DNA of 37,684 bases from Solirubrobacter taibaiensis (GCA_027587225.1 JAPDDQ010000061.1:1-37684); one strand, 5' to 3'; shown: positions 23,195 through 30,469, counted from the stretch's first letter. Notes: generated by a model not told the origin, from the letters alone. Numbers and translations are program-made.

Positions 23195-23592
23195 TTGCCG
23201 ACCGGGCAGAAGAACGTGTACTCGCCCGCGGCGAGCTCGACGGTGATCGGCGGGGCGTCGCTGCCCGTGACGGTCTCGGTCGCCGCGCCGTCGACGCCCT
23301 CGATCACGACGGCGTGCGGCTTGGAGGACTCGTTGGCGAAGTCGATCTCAACCGGGCCGGCGTCCGCGGTGAGCTCGGTCTCGGTGAAGGCGTTGGCGCC
23401 GCCCGGATCGGCGGCGATCGCGAGCTTGGCGCCGCCGGCGGCCGCCTCGGTCGCGGCCTCGGTCGGCGCTTCGGTTGGGGCTTCCGTGGCGGCCTCGGTG
23501 GCGGCGGGCGTCGCGGCGGGTTCTTCCTCGTCACCGCCGCACGCGGCGAACAACAGCGCGGCACTCGCCGCGATCACTGCAATACGTCTCAT
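23152..23592 (-). CDS. Cupredoxin-like copper lipoprotein
   Basis: 146-residue exported lipoprotein. From ATG 23592 (M-R-R-I-A-V) there is a signal sequence with lipobox L-F-A-A-C-G-G; the Cys would be lipidated and anchor the protein outside the membrane. A low-complexity Ala/Thr/Glu/Pro linker (E-A-A-T-E-A-P-T-E-A-P-T repeats) follows, then a plastocyanin/azurin-like domain with the type 1 copper ligands in order: His in S-K-P-H-A-V-V, then Cys, His and Met in F-C-P-V-G-N-H-R-A-D-G-M. It is likely an electron-transfer protein. It is last in the sigma/anti-sigma operon, 31 bases after the anti-sigma gene, and its 3' end overlaps the SRPBCC gene. Confidence 0.88.
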   Translation of the reverse strand: MRRIAVIAASAALLFAACGGDEEEPAATPAATEAATEAPTEAPTEAATEAAAGGAKLAIAADPGGANAFTETELTADAGPVEIDFANESSKPHAVVIEGVDGAATETVTGSDAPPITVELAAGEYTFFCPVGNHRADGMEGKLTVR

Positions 23593-23623
23593 AACTGGGG
23601 ATACGCGCGGCACCCCGAGAGGT

Positions 23624-24325
23624 TCAGGAGAGCTTGGCTCCGAGGATGTCGTAGTCCTCGATCTGCCCGCTCGGGAAGTGCGCCCGGCGGACGATCCGCA
23701 ACGACTCGTACTGCCCGCGCTTGACCGCGGAGGTGAGAATCACGTAGCCGTTGCCCCGCGCGTCCACGCGGAACGTGCCCGCGCTGGCGCTCCAGCCCTT
23801 GGCGTCGCAGAAGACCTCGTAGACGTCCTGTGGCCCGCCCGGCAGGTTGTTGACCCAGAGGCGCACGACCGTGCCCTCCTCCGTGGTGCGCAGCCCGGCG
23901 CGCGCGCTCGCGTTGTGCGCGGGCCCGATCGGCTTCATCACCAGCTGGTATTGGCTCGGCGGACGGCCGGCGTTGCGCTGGAAGCCCAGCCCGAGGACGA
24001 GCGCGGCGCAGGCCACAGCCGCACCGACCAGCGCGCTCGGCAGGGCTAACGCGATCCGCGGGCGCCAGCGGCGCTTACGTGGAGGCTCGGTGTGCTCACG
24101 CGCGAAGCGATCGAGGAGGCGTTCCTCGATCGCTGGTGGAAGTGGCTCCTCGTCGGTCGCCCCCGTCGCCACCGACAGGTCCAGCAGGGCCGGCAGCCGC
24201 GCGAGCTCCGCGTGGGCGGCCGCGCACTCCGAACACCCCCGCAGGTGCGCCGCGACACGGCGCGTGTCGTCGTCTTCAAGCGCACCGAGTACGTAAGCGC
24301 CGATGTCCTCGTGGACGTGCGTCAT
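23624..24325 (-). CDS. Membrane anti-sigma factor (zinc-finger / RskA-like)
   Basis: 233-residue single-pass membrane protein. The N-terminal anti-sigma domain carries the zinc-associated motif H-L-R-G-C-S-E-C (H-x3-C-x2-C) near residue 27-34, which in this family clamps the ECF sigma factor. A basic stretch leads to one membrane segment at about 97-118 (A-L-V-G-A-A-V-A-C-A-A-L-V-L-G-L), then an outer beta-rich RskA-like domain (L-W-V-N-N-L-P-G-G-P-Q-D-V-Y-E-V). The ATG at 24325 overlaps the sigma stop as ATGA, the standard coupled pair. Release of the sigma factor would come from regulated proteolysis or redox change of the zinc site. Confidence 0.92.
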   Translation of the reverse strand: MTHVHEDIGAYVLGALEDDDTRRVAAHLRGCSECAAAHAELARLPALLDLSVATGATDEEPLPPAIEERLLDRFAREHTEPPRKRRWRPRIALALPSALVGAAVACAALVLGLGFQRNAGRPPSQYQLVMKPIGPAHNASARAGLRTTEEGTVVRLWVNNLPGGPQDVYEVFCDAKGWSASAGTFRVDARGNGYVILTSAVKRGQYESLRIVRRAHFPSGQIEDYDILGAKLS

Positions 24326-24870
24326 GCCCGCACCCCCATCTCCTCCAGAATCAGCCGCAGGGAGCGCAGGGCGTACCAGGTGCGGCTTTTGACGGTGCCC
24401 TCGGGCAACCCGAGCCGCTCGGCGATCTCCCGTACCGACAGTCCTTGGACGTGGGCGAGGCGAATCACTTGACGGTGCTCGGGCGTGAGCTTCTCCAGCG
24501 CACCCGCGACCTGCCATCCCAGCATCGCGCGTTCGATCGAGAGCCCCTCGGGGTCGTGCTCCTCACGCGGCTCGTGCAACGCCAGCGCCGGGCGCACCGC
24601 GGCGCGCCTGCGCGTGTCGATGATCGCGTGCCGCGCGATCTGGTAGAGCCAGGTACGAACACTGCCGCGCGTCGGGTCGTAGGCCTCCGCGTGCCGCCAA
24701 GCACGGGTGAAGACCTCCTGCACGACCTCCTCGGCGGTTCCCCGGTCCCCGAGTGCGTTCAATGCGAACCCGTACAGCTCACCGGCGTACGCGCGATAGA
24801 GCGCGCGCAGAGCCTCGCCGGTGGCATCCGACGAGATTCGAGCGAGAAGTTGGGCGTCGTCCGTTGGCAT
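24322..24870 (-). CDS. ECF-type RNA polymerase sigma factor
   Basis: 182-residue extracytoplasmic-function sigma factor. Region 2 is clear (L-Y-R-A-Y-A-G-E-L-Y-G-F-A-L, then V-V-Q-E-V-F-T-R-A-W, V-R-T-W-L-Y-Q-I-A-R-H). Region 4 has L-T-P-E-H-R-Q-V-I-R-L-A-H-V-Q-G and the helix-turn-helix S-V-R-E-I-A-E-R-L-G-L-P-E-G-T-V-K-S-R. The start is uncertain: ATG 24870 gives a family-like N-terminus (D-D-A-Q-L-L-A-R-I) and fits a candidate promoter; ATG 24885 and GTG 24891 are alternatives. It is coupled to the anti-sigma gene and probably controls its own operon including the copper lipoprotein. The SigK-like pairing with an RskA-like partner suggests an envelope or redox signal. Confidence 0.94.
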   Translation of the reverse strand: MPTDDAQLLARISSDATGEALRALYRAYAGELYGFALNALGDRGTAEEVVQEVFTRAWRHAEAYDPTRGSVRTWLYQIARHAIIDTRRRAAVRPALALHEPREEHDPEGLSIERAMLGWQVAGALEKLTPEHRQVIRLAHVQGLSVREIAERLGLPEGTVKSRTWYALRSLRLILEEMGVRA

Positions 24871-24882
24871 CGACCGCAGGGG

Positions 24883-24910
24883 CATACGCACCGGTCCGGT
24901 TCCCGGTTCG
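24883..24910 (-). promoter_or_regulatory. Candidate ECF-type autoregulatory promoter
   Basis: On the minus strand: CGAACC (24910-24905), a 16-base spacer, then CGTATG (24888-24883). This resembles the GGAACC/CGT pattern of ECF sigma promoters. Transcription would start about 24876, a few bases before ATG 24870. One mismatch in the -35; unproven. Confidence 0.35.
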
Positions 24911-24957
24911 GTGCTCCGTCAAAGCCATCCTTCCAGCCGCCCGGACCCAAGAGCAAT

Positions 24958-24971
24958 GGGACCATGGTCCC
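24958..24971. repeat. Perfect 14-base palindrome GGGACCATGGTCCC
   Basis: Fully self-complementary, in the 108-base gap upstream of the sigma factor gene and 8 bases from a second palindrome that also has a GGGAC core. It may be an operator, half of an REP-like unit, or part of the terminator region. Confidence 0.6.
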
Positions 24972-24979
24972 GCCGAACA

Positions 24980-25002
24980 TAAAGAGGGACTGTCCCTCTT
25001 TA
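24980..25002 (-). terminator. Terminator hairpin after the DsbA-like gene
   Basis: An 11-pair inverted repeat (TAAAGAGGGAC / GTCCCTCTTTA) around a single central base; the DsbA-like stop codon forms its 5' end on the minus strand. The A/T-rich outer part gives a CTCTTTA tail. The loop in RNA would open to 3 bases or more. It probably ends the long rimP-to-DsbA operon. Confidence 0.72.
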
Positions 25003-25434
25003 GGAAAGGACGTCGAGCACGTCCCGGCCCGGGTGCAGGACGCCGTCGAGGAACGCGCTCGGCGTCGTGACCACGCCGCAGCTCACCCCCGCGCGGAAGG
25101 ACGCTTTCACGCGTGTCAGCACGGCTTCTGAGCGGCGGTCGGCGTCGAAGCGGGCCACGTCCAGCCCGAGCGCATCCGCGCGGGCCCACAGGTGCGGGTC
25201 CTCGAGCCGGCCCTGGTCGGCGAACAGCGCGTCGTGCATCGCCCAGAACTGGCCTTGTTCACCGGCCGCTTCGGCCGCACAGGCCGCGGGCCAGGCCCGC
25301 GGGTGCGAGGAACGCACCGGGAAATGGCGGAAGCAGACGCGGACGTCCAGCTGTGCGAGGGCGACGTCCAACACCGCGCAGAACGGGCACTCGTAGTCGC
25401 CGTAGACCACGACGAGCCGCCCCTCCCCACGCAC
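25000..25434 (-). CDS. DsbA-like thioredoxin-fold protein
   Basis: Thioredoxin-fold disulfide oxidoreductase family protein, 144 residues from GTG 25434. Active-site C-P-F-C lies in V-V-Y-G-D-Y-E-C-P-F-C near the N-terminus; the cis-Pro loop is V-T-T-P-S-A-F-L-D-G. The helical insert (W-A-M-H-D-A-L-F) is typical of the DsbA/FrnE-like group. There is no signal peptide, so it is likely cytoplasmic. The N-terminus seems longer than this start: upstream in-frame codons read P-I-G-P-S-D-H-V-R-G, which matches the usual D-H-V-x-G lead-in of the family, but no ATG/GTG/TTG precedes them. A CTG at 25485-25483 overlaps the peroxiredoxin stop (CTGA) and would give 161 residues. It follows the peroxiredoxin gene; both are thiol enzymes. 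Confidence 0.88.
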   Translation of the reverse strand: MRGEGRLVVVYGDYECPFCAVLDVALAQLDVRVCFRHFPVRSSHPRAWPAACAAEAAGEQGQFWAMHDALFADQGRLEDPHLWARADALGLDVARFDADRRSEAVLTRVKASFRAGVSCGVVTTPSAFLDGVLHPGRDVLDVLS

Positions 25435-25481
25435 ATGGTCCGACGGCCCGATCGGGGCCAGCGGGGCGGAGCCGAGGTCGC

Positions 25482-25928
25482 TCAGAGCGCGTCGAAGATG
25501 AGGTTGGCGCCGGGCAGCACGCCGGGGTTCTCAGCCTGGTGGCTCCAGCGGACGGTGCCGTCGGGGTCCACGATCACCAGCGCCCGCTGCGGGAACCCGC
25601 CCTCGTGGTAGACGCCGAACGCGCGGCAGGTCGCGCCCTTGGGCTCGAAGTCCGAGAGCTGCTCGATCTCGACGCCGAGCTGCTGCTTGAAGGCGATCTG
25701 GGACGGCGACGCGTCGCACGACACTCCGAAGAGCGTCGCGCCACGGGCGCTGAAGTCCTCGAGCAGGTCGTTGTAGACCGAGAGCTGGCTCGTGCAGACC
25801 GGCGAGAACGCGAACGGATAGAACACGAGCACAGTCGTACGCCCGAGCAACTGCTCGCGCGTGAACGACTGTCCTTCTTCCGTCCTGAGTGTGAAGTCGG
25901 GCGCGGGTTGCCCGGCCGCGACGATCAC
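25482..25928 (-). CDS. Peroxiredoxin (AhpC/TSA family, AhpE/Bcp-like)
   Basis: Thiol peroxidase that reduces hydrogen peroxide and organic peroxides; cytoplasmic. 148 residues. The peroxidatic Cys is C45 in Y-P-F-A-F-S-P-V-C-T-S, within the family's P-x3-(T/S)-x2-C motif; other cysteines at 71 and 101 could act in resolution, though the C-terminal resolving Cys of typical 2-Cys enzymes is absent. W-S-H-Q near 128 is at the usual C-terminal position. Start ATG 25928, 8 bases after the rpsO stop, so it is in the same operon. Followed by the DsbA-like gene with a possible CTGA overlap. Confidence 0.93.
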   Translation of the reverse strand: MIVAAGQPAPDFTLRTEEGQSFTREQLLGRTTVLVFYPFAFSPVCTSQLSVYNDLLEDFSARGATLFGVSCDASPSQIAFKQQLGVEIEQLSDFEPKGATCRAFGVYHEGGFPQRALVIVDPDGTVRWSHQAENPGVLPGANLIFDAL

Positions 25929-25936
25929 GATGCGCC

Positions 25937-26206
25937 TTAGCGGCGCAGGCCAAGCTCGCGAATCAGCGAGCGGTAGCCCTCGAGGTCGTTCTTCTGAAGG
26001 TAGTTGAGGAAACGGCGACGGCGACCGACGAGCATCAGAAGGCCCCGGCGCGAGTGGTGGTCGTGCTTGTGTTCGCGCAGGTGCTCAGTCAGGTGGTTGA
26101 TGCGATGCGTAAGCAGCGCCACCTGGACCTCGGTCTTGCCGGTGTCGTTTTCGTCCTTGCCGAACTGCGAGACGATCTCGCGCTTTTGCTCTGCGGTAAT
26201 GCTCAT
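25937..26206 (-). CDS. rpsO: 30S ribosomal protein S15
   Basis: 89 residues, the standard length. Family sequence throughout: G-K-T-E-V-Q-V-A-L-L-T-H-R-I-N-H-L-T-E-H, H-K-x-D-H-H-S-R-R-G-L-L-M-L-V-G-R-R-R-R, L-N-Y-L and R-Y-(R)-S-L-I-R-E-L-G-L-R. It binds 16S rRNA early in small-subunit assembly. Its ATG overlaps the stop of the GGDEF gene (ATGA), so its translation looks coupled to that gene. pnp, the usual downstream neighbour, is absent here and found at 11499-13817. Confidence 0.97.
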   Translation of the reverse strand: MSITAEQKREIVSQFGKDENDTGKTEVQVALLTHRINHLTEHLREHKHDHHSRRGLLMLVGRRRRFLNYLQKNDLEGYRSLIRELGLRR

Positions 26207-27093
26207 GTGCGGCCGTGCAGGGTAGCAGCCAGGACACGGTCGCGCCCGGCGTCTTTCGCTGCATACAGGGCCTCATCGGCGCGGGCGAGGAACGCCTCCG
26301 GCGTCTCGGCGTCCTCCCACGTCGCGATCCCGATGCTGACCGTGACGGGAACGGGCGTCGACGCGTGCGCCACTTCCTCGCGCATGCGCTCGGCCGCGGC
26401 CATCGCGGAGTCCGCGTCCGTGTCAGGCAGCAGCACGAGGAACTCCTCGCCGCCGAGCCTTCCCAGCTGGTCCTCCTGACGCAGATGGGTGCCCATCGCA
26501 TGAGCAGCCGCCACGAGCACCTCGTCGCCGGCCTTGTGCCCGTGCGTGTCGTTGACGCGCTTGAAGTGGTCGATGTCGCACACCGCGATCGAAAAGGGAT
26601 GCCCGTGACGGCGGGCGCCGGAGACCATGCCGGCCATCTGGGTGAGGATCGCGCGCCGGTTGGAGAGCCCCGTGAGCGCGTCCTCGCGCAGGAGGGCCTC
26701 CAGGCGCGCACCCTGGGCCACGAGCTCGTGCTGGAGCTCCTTCGTGCGCGAGGCGGCCTCCACGCGGGTGAGGACCTCACCGTCGGCCACGGGCTCGATC
26801 AGGTAGTCCTGCACGCCCTTGCGCATGCCCGCGACCGCCGCCTCGGGCGACAGCTCGGGCCGCTCGATCATGATCACCGCCGTGCCGTAGGCCACGGGAT
26901 CGGACTTGATGTCGCAGATGATCTCCCCGCAGCACTCAGCGTGGATCAGCGCCACGTCGGGCGCCCAACTGCGGCAGCGGGCAAGTGCCTCGCCGGCGTC
27001 ATCGGTTTCGAACACCTCATGGCCGGCAGCCGTCAGAACGCGAGCGATCCGACGACGCTTGGGAGTCAAGGCATGGGCTAAAAGCACCCGCAT
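26203..27093 (-). CDS. Diguanylate-cyclase-like protein: degenerate receiver plus GGDEF
   Basis: 296 residues from ATG 27093. The N-terminal 120 residues have a response-regulator fold, but the key residues are lost: no Asp pair after strand 1 (M-R-V-L-L-A-H-A-L), His in place of the phospho-acceptor Asp (A-L-I-H-A-E), and Glu in place of the conserved Lys (L-I-E-P-V). It is therefore a pseudo-receiver. A short coiled helix then leads to a GGDEF domain with D-x-L-T-G-L-x-N-R-R, F-D/H-F-K-x-x-N-D-x-x-G-H and G-G-E-E-F, so c-di-GMP synthesis is expected. No RxxD inhibitory site is seen just before it. The gene sits between ribF and rpsO; its stop overlaps the rpsO ATG. Confidence 0.92.
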   Translation of the reverse strand: MRVLLAHALTPKRRRIARVLTAAGHEVFETDDAGEALARCRSWAPDVALIHAECCGEIICDIKSDPVAYGTAVIMIERPELSPEAAVAGMRKGVQDYLIEPVADGEVLTRVEAASRTKELQHELVAQGARLEALLREDALTGLSNRRAILTQMAGMVSGARRHGHPFSIAVCDIDHFKRVNDTHGHKAGDEVLVAAAHAMGTHLRQEDQLGRLGGEEFLVLLPDTDADSAMAAAERMREEVAHASTPVPVTVSIGIATWEDAETPEAFLARADEALYAAKDAGRDRVLAATLHGRT

Positions 27094-27147
27094 GTTCGTC
27101 TCTCTACCCCGCACAACCTCGGTCAAGACCGAACGGTTGTCCAGGTG

Positions 27148-28026
27148 TCAGACCAACCGGGCAATCTGGTCCACGTCGCGGCCCATCTGCTCGACGAGAG
27201 CCTCGACGGTCTCGAAGCGCTTCTCGCCGCGGATCCGCTCCACGAACTGCAGCCGGAGCTCCCGGCCGTAGAGATCGCCGTCGAAGTCGAGCAGCAACGC
27301 CTCCACGAGCAGCCCACGGCCGGTGACGAACGTCGGGCGCACCCCGATCGACACCGCCGCCGTCCACTCCCCCAGGCCGGGGACCGTCGCGCGGCAGGCG
27401 TAGATGCCGTGGTCGGGGACGGCGAGCGTCGGGTCCGGGACGAGGTTCGCCGTCGGGAAGCCGAGTGTGCGTCCACGCTTGTCGCCGTGGGCCACGATCC
27501 CGCGCGTCTCGAACGGCGCGCCCAGGAACCGCGCCGCCTCGGCGACCTGCCCGCCCGCGACGAGCCCGCGGATGTGGGTGGAGGACACGATCTCGCCGTC
27601 GAGCTCGACCAGGTCGCTGACGCGCGTCTCGAACGCGCCCTGCTCACGCAGCAGCGCCGCATCGCCGCGCGCCCGGTTGCCGAAGCGGAAGTTCTCGCCC
27701 ACCGACACCCAGGTGGCGCCGAGCCGTGCGATCAGCTCATGGTCGATGAACTCCTGCGCCGTCTGCGCCATCCGCTCCCCGTCGAACGGGATCACGATCA
27801 GCTCGTCGACCCCCAGGTCGGCGATCAGGCCGGCCTTCTGCTCGAGCGTGGTGAGCAGCTTGGGCGCGGACTCGGGCGCCACGACCGTGCGCGGGTGCGG
27901 CTCGAAGGTCAGGACGCTGTCGGCGCCGGCGATCACGGCGCGGTGGCCGACGTGCACGCCGTCGAACTCGCCCACGGCGAGCCGGCGCCCCCTCGGCGGC
28001 GCGTCAGGCAGCCAGATCGTCTTCAC
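27148..28026 (-). CDS. ribF: Bifunctional riboflavin kinase/FAD synthetase
   Basis: Makes FMN and then FAD from riboflavin and ATP; cytoplasmic. 292 residues from a GTG that overlaps the truB stop (GTGA). N-terminal FAD synthetase (nucleotidyltransferase) domain with G-E-F-D-G-V-H-V-G-H and later S-S-T-H-I-R; C-terminal flavokinase domain with G-D-K-R-G-R-T-L-G-F-P-T-A-N-L and G-V-R-P-T-F. The length is usual for the family. The start is chosen because family similarity begins right after it. truB-ribF adjacency is standard. Confidence 0.95.
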   Translation of the reverse strand: MKTIWLPDAPPRGRRLAVGEFDGVHVGHRAVIAGADSVLTFEPHPRTVVAPESAPKLLTTLEQKAGLIADLGVDELIVIPFDGERMAQTAQEFIDHELIARLGATWVSVGENFRFGNRARGDAALLREQGAFETRVSDLVELDGEIVSSTHIRGLVAGGQVAEAARFLGAPFETRGIVAHGDKRGRTLGFPTANLVPDPTLAVPDHGIYACRATVPGLGEWTAAVSIGVRPTFVTGRGLLVEALLLDFDGDLYGRELRLQFVERIRGEKRFETVEALVEQMGRDVDQIARLV

Positions 28027-28814
28027 GCTCGGAAGCCTACGATGGGCTTCAGCGTCGCGCCTCCACGGGGCTCGGCGAGCGCGATCAGGCCGTCCGCGTC
28101 GCGCAGCCGGCAGATGCCCTTGGCGCGGCCGGGAACCGCGGCGCCGTGGGACGCCTGCTCGGCGTGCTCCGGGCTGAGCTCGACCACGGGCATGAACGAC
28201 AGCGCGTCGTCGAGTGAGATGAGCCGTTCCTCGGACGCGTCCGCGACGTCGAAGTCGCCGATCCGCGTCCGGCGGAGCTCGACGCAGTACGCGTCGTCGA
28301 GGTCCATGATCAGCGAGCGCACGTAGGTGCCGGAGGAGCACTCGATGACGAACTTCGCGCGGCCGTATTCGCGTGAGAGGAGCTCGAAACGGCTCACGAG
28401 CACCTCGCGCTCGGGGATCTCGACCTCCTCCCCCGCCCGGGCCAGCGCGTAGGCGCGCTTGCCCTTGATCTTGATCGCGCTGTACGCCGGCGGGGTCTGC
28501 TTGATGATCCCGGTCGGCAGATGGAGCTCGTCGCCGGGCATGGTCCCCGGCTTGATCTCGCCCTCGGGATCGCCCGTCGTGGACGTGAACCCGAGCCGGG
28601 CGACCGTCTCGTAGCGCTTCGGCAGGCCCATCAGGAACCGCTGCACGCGCGTCCCGCGACCGACGAGGATCAACAGCAGGCCGGTCGCGAACGGGTCCAG
28701 CGTGCCGGCGTGGCCGACCTTCGTACCCTTCGGCAGCCCGCGCCGAATCCGGGCCACCACGTCATGCGAGGTGACCCCGGCGGGCTTGTCCACAAGCAGA
28801 ACGCCGTCCGTCAT
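28023..28814 (-). CDS. truB: tRNA pseudouridine-55 synthase
   Basis: Converts U55 of the T-loop of most tRNAs to pseudouridine. 263 residues. The catalytic Asp is D40 in G-H-A-G-T-L-D-P-F-A-T-G. Also L-V-D-K-P-A-G-V-T-S-H-D at the N-terminus, K-R-Y-E-T-V-A-R-L-G and P-P-A-Y-S-A-I-K-I-K-G. Its ATG follows the nrnA stop by one base. The C-terminus is shorter than enterobacterial TruB but normal for Gram-positives. Confidence 0.96.
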   Translation of the reverse strand: MTDGVLLVDKPAGVTSHDVVARIRRGLPKGTKVGHAGTLDPFATGLLLILVGRGTRVQRFLMGLPKRYETVARLGFTSTTGDPEGEIKPGTMPGDELHLPTGIIKQTPPAYSAIKIKGKRAYALARAGEEVEIPEREVLVSRFELLSREYGRAKFVIECSSGTYVRSLIMDLDDAYCVELRRTRIGDFDVADASEERLISLDDALSFMPVVELSPEHAEQASHGAAVPGRAKGICRLRDADGLIALAEPRGGATLKPIVGFRA

Positions 28815-28815
28815 G

Positions 28816-29802
28816 TCAGAGCTGCTGCGCGAGTTGTTCCCGCAGGAACGTGACCAGCTCGGGGAAGTCCAGCTCGGTGGAGAACCCAGCCGCACGCCGA
28901 TGCCCGCCACCGCCGCCCGCGCGAGCGATCGCGGACACGTCGATCCGGTCGTCCGTGGCCCGCAGCGAGACCTTGCGCGTGCCGCCGCCACCCAGCTGGG
29001 CGCGCACGAGGCCCGCGACGGCGGTGCCCTCGACGGACCGCAGGTGATCGACGACGCCCTCCGAGAAGGACTCGTCGGCGCCGGCGAGGCGGTAGTCGTC
29101 CTCGGTCAGCTGCGTCACTGTCAGCAGGCCGTCGTCGAAGCGCTCGACGTTCGACAGCCCGCGCGCGAGCAGGACGAGCTTGCCCTGCGGGACGCCTTCG
29201 TACAGGTGCCGGTAGATCTCGTGCGGTTCCAGGCCCCCGGCGATCAGCTCGGCGGCCATCTCGTGCGCACGCGGACCGGTGTTCTCGTACATGAAGCGGC
29301 CCGTGTCGGTGACCAGACCGACATAGAGCGCTTCGGCGATCGGCGTCGTGGCCTGCACGCCGAGCCCGTGCGCGAGGTCCCACACCATCTCGGCCGTGCA
29401 CGAGGCGTGCGGGTCCACGTGGTTGATGATCCCGAAGCGCGTGTTGTCGTGGTGGTGATCGACGTTGATCACCAGCAGCGCGTCCGATTCACCGACCGGC
29501 GAGCGGTCGATGTTGCCGCAGTCCAGGAAGATCAGCACCCGCTGGGCGAGGTCTGCGGGCGGCTCGGTGACCAGCCCGTTGAGCTCGATGAAGCGGTACT
29601 CGTACGGGAGCGGGAACTCCTCGGCGGGCAGGAACGCGAGCGCCTCCTTGCCCAGCGCCGCCAGCACGCCCTGCATGGCCGCGAGCGAGCCGACCGCGTC
29701 GCCGTCGGGACGCTCGTGGGTGGTGAGGCAGAACCGCTCGTGGGCGAGCAGCGCCTGCAGCACCTCCTCCCGCGCCGCCAGCGACCCGTTGGACCCTCCC
29801 AT
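28816..29802 (-). CDS. nrnA: Bifunctional oligoribonuclease / PAP phosphatase
   Basis: DHH/DHHA1 phosphoesterase, 328 residues. It degrades very short RNA oligomers and dephosphorylates 3'-phosphoadenosine 5'-phosphate. Motifs: T-T-H-E-R-P-D-G-D-A-V-G-S (metal site), L-D-C-G-N, V-D-H-H-H-D-N (DHH), D-T-G-R-F and the DHHA1 glycine-rich G-G-G-G-G-H-R-R-A-A-G-F near the C-terminus. Start ATG overlaps the rbfA stop as TAATG, so translation is coupled. Its place between rbfA and truB is typical of actinobacteria and firmicutes. Confidence 0.95.
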   Translation of the reverse strand: MGGSNGSLAAREEVLQALLAHERFCLTTHERPDGDAVGSLAAMQGVLAALGKEALAFLPAEEFPLPYEYRFIELNGLVTEPPADLAQRVLIFLDCGNIDRSPVGESDALLVINVDHHHDNTRFGIINHVDPHASCTAEMVWDLAHGLGVQATTPIAEALYVGLVTDTGRFMYENTGPRAHEMAAELIAGGLEPHEIYRHLYEGVPQGKLVLLARGLSNVERFDDGLLTVTQLTEDDYRLAGADESFSEGVVDHLRSVEGTAVAGLVRAQLGGGGTRKVSLRATDDRIDVSAIARAGGGGGHRRAAGFSTELDFPELVTFLREQLAQQL

Positions 29803-30146
29803 TACGACGGGTCTTCCTGGTCGAGAATCTCCGTAATCCGCATTCCGCGCTCCGGGGTGTCGTCGTAGACGAACTGCAGTTGCGGCGTGTTCTTCATCCG
29901 CAGCTGGGACCCGACGCGGCGTTGGAGAAATCCGTGCGCGCTGTCCAGGGCCTTCAGCGTGCGGCGTCGTTCCCCGGGGTTGCCGAGCACCGACACGTAA
30001 ACGCGCGCATGGCGAAGATCAGGCGATGTCTCGACTGAGGTCACGGTGACGAATCCGACCCTTGGGTCCTTCAGCTCTGTGGTGATCGCGGCGGACAAGA
30101 CCTCCCTCACGGCCTCGTTGACCCGGCGCATCCGATCGGAGGTCAT
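29802..30146 (-). CDS. rbfA: 30S ribosome-binding factor A
   Basis: 114-residue small KH-type assembly factor for 16S rRNA maturation. Family features: R-M-x-R-V-N-E-A-V-R-E-V-L-S, L-K-D-P-R-V-G-F-V-T-V-T, A-R-V-Y-V-S-V-L-G and L-R-M-K-N-T-P-Q-L-Q-F-V-Y-D-D-T. Start ATG overlaps the DUF503 stop (ATGA); its stop overlaps nrnA (TAATG). Confidence 0.96.
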   Translation of the reverse strand: MTSDRMRRVNEAVREVLSAAITTELKDPRVGFVTVTSVETSPDLRHARVYVSVLGNPGERRRTLKALDSAHGFLQRRVGSQLRMKNTPQLQFVYDDTPERGMRITEILDQEDPS

Positions 30147-30463
30147 CCTAGTGACTCCAGGTCTTCCCAGGATGCGAGCCTGTATTCAACGCGGACTCCC
30201 TGCGGAAATCGGCCGTCCAGCGCGCGCTGAACGGTGTCTACGGTGTCTTGCGCGAGCGCCGCCGAGCGGGCCGCGATGGCGACCGCCAGCGTCGAACGCT
30301 GCCACGAGTCTTGGTGGCCGACCTCGGCCACCGACGTGTGCAGACGCTCCCGCAGGAGCGCCTTCACACGGTTGAGCTCGGCTCGCTTGCCCTTCAGCGA
30401 GCCGGACTCCGGAAAGAACAGATGAACGCGCATCAGCACGACATACGCGCGTTCTTCGGCCAC
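30143..30463 (-). CDS. DUF503 (YlxP-like) family protein
   Basis: 106-residue small protein of the DUF503 family, always found between infB and rbfA in Gram-positive bacteria; its role is unsettled. Recognisable core: R-V-H-L-F-F-P-E-S-G-S-L-K-G-K-R, then V-K-A-L-L-R-E-R-L-H-T-S-V-A-E-V. Start GTG at 30463, 6 bases after the infB stop; M at 30433 would cut off the first strand. It ends in an ATGA overlap with rbfA. Confidence 0.9.
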   Translation of the reverse strand: MAEERAYVVLMRVHLFFPESGSLKGKRAELNRVKALLRERLHTSVAEVGHQDSWQRSTLAVAIAARSAALAQDTVDTVQRALDGRFPQGVRVEYRLASWEDLESLG

Positions 30464-30469
30464 GGCCCC

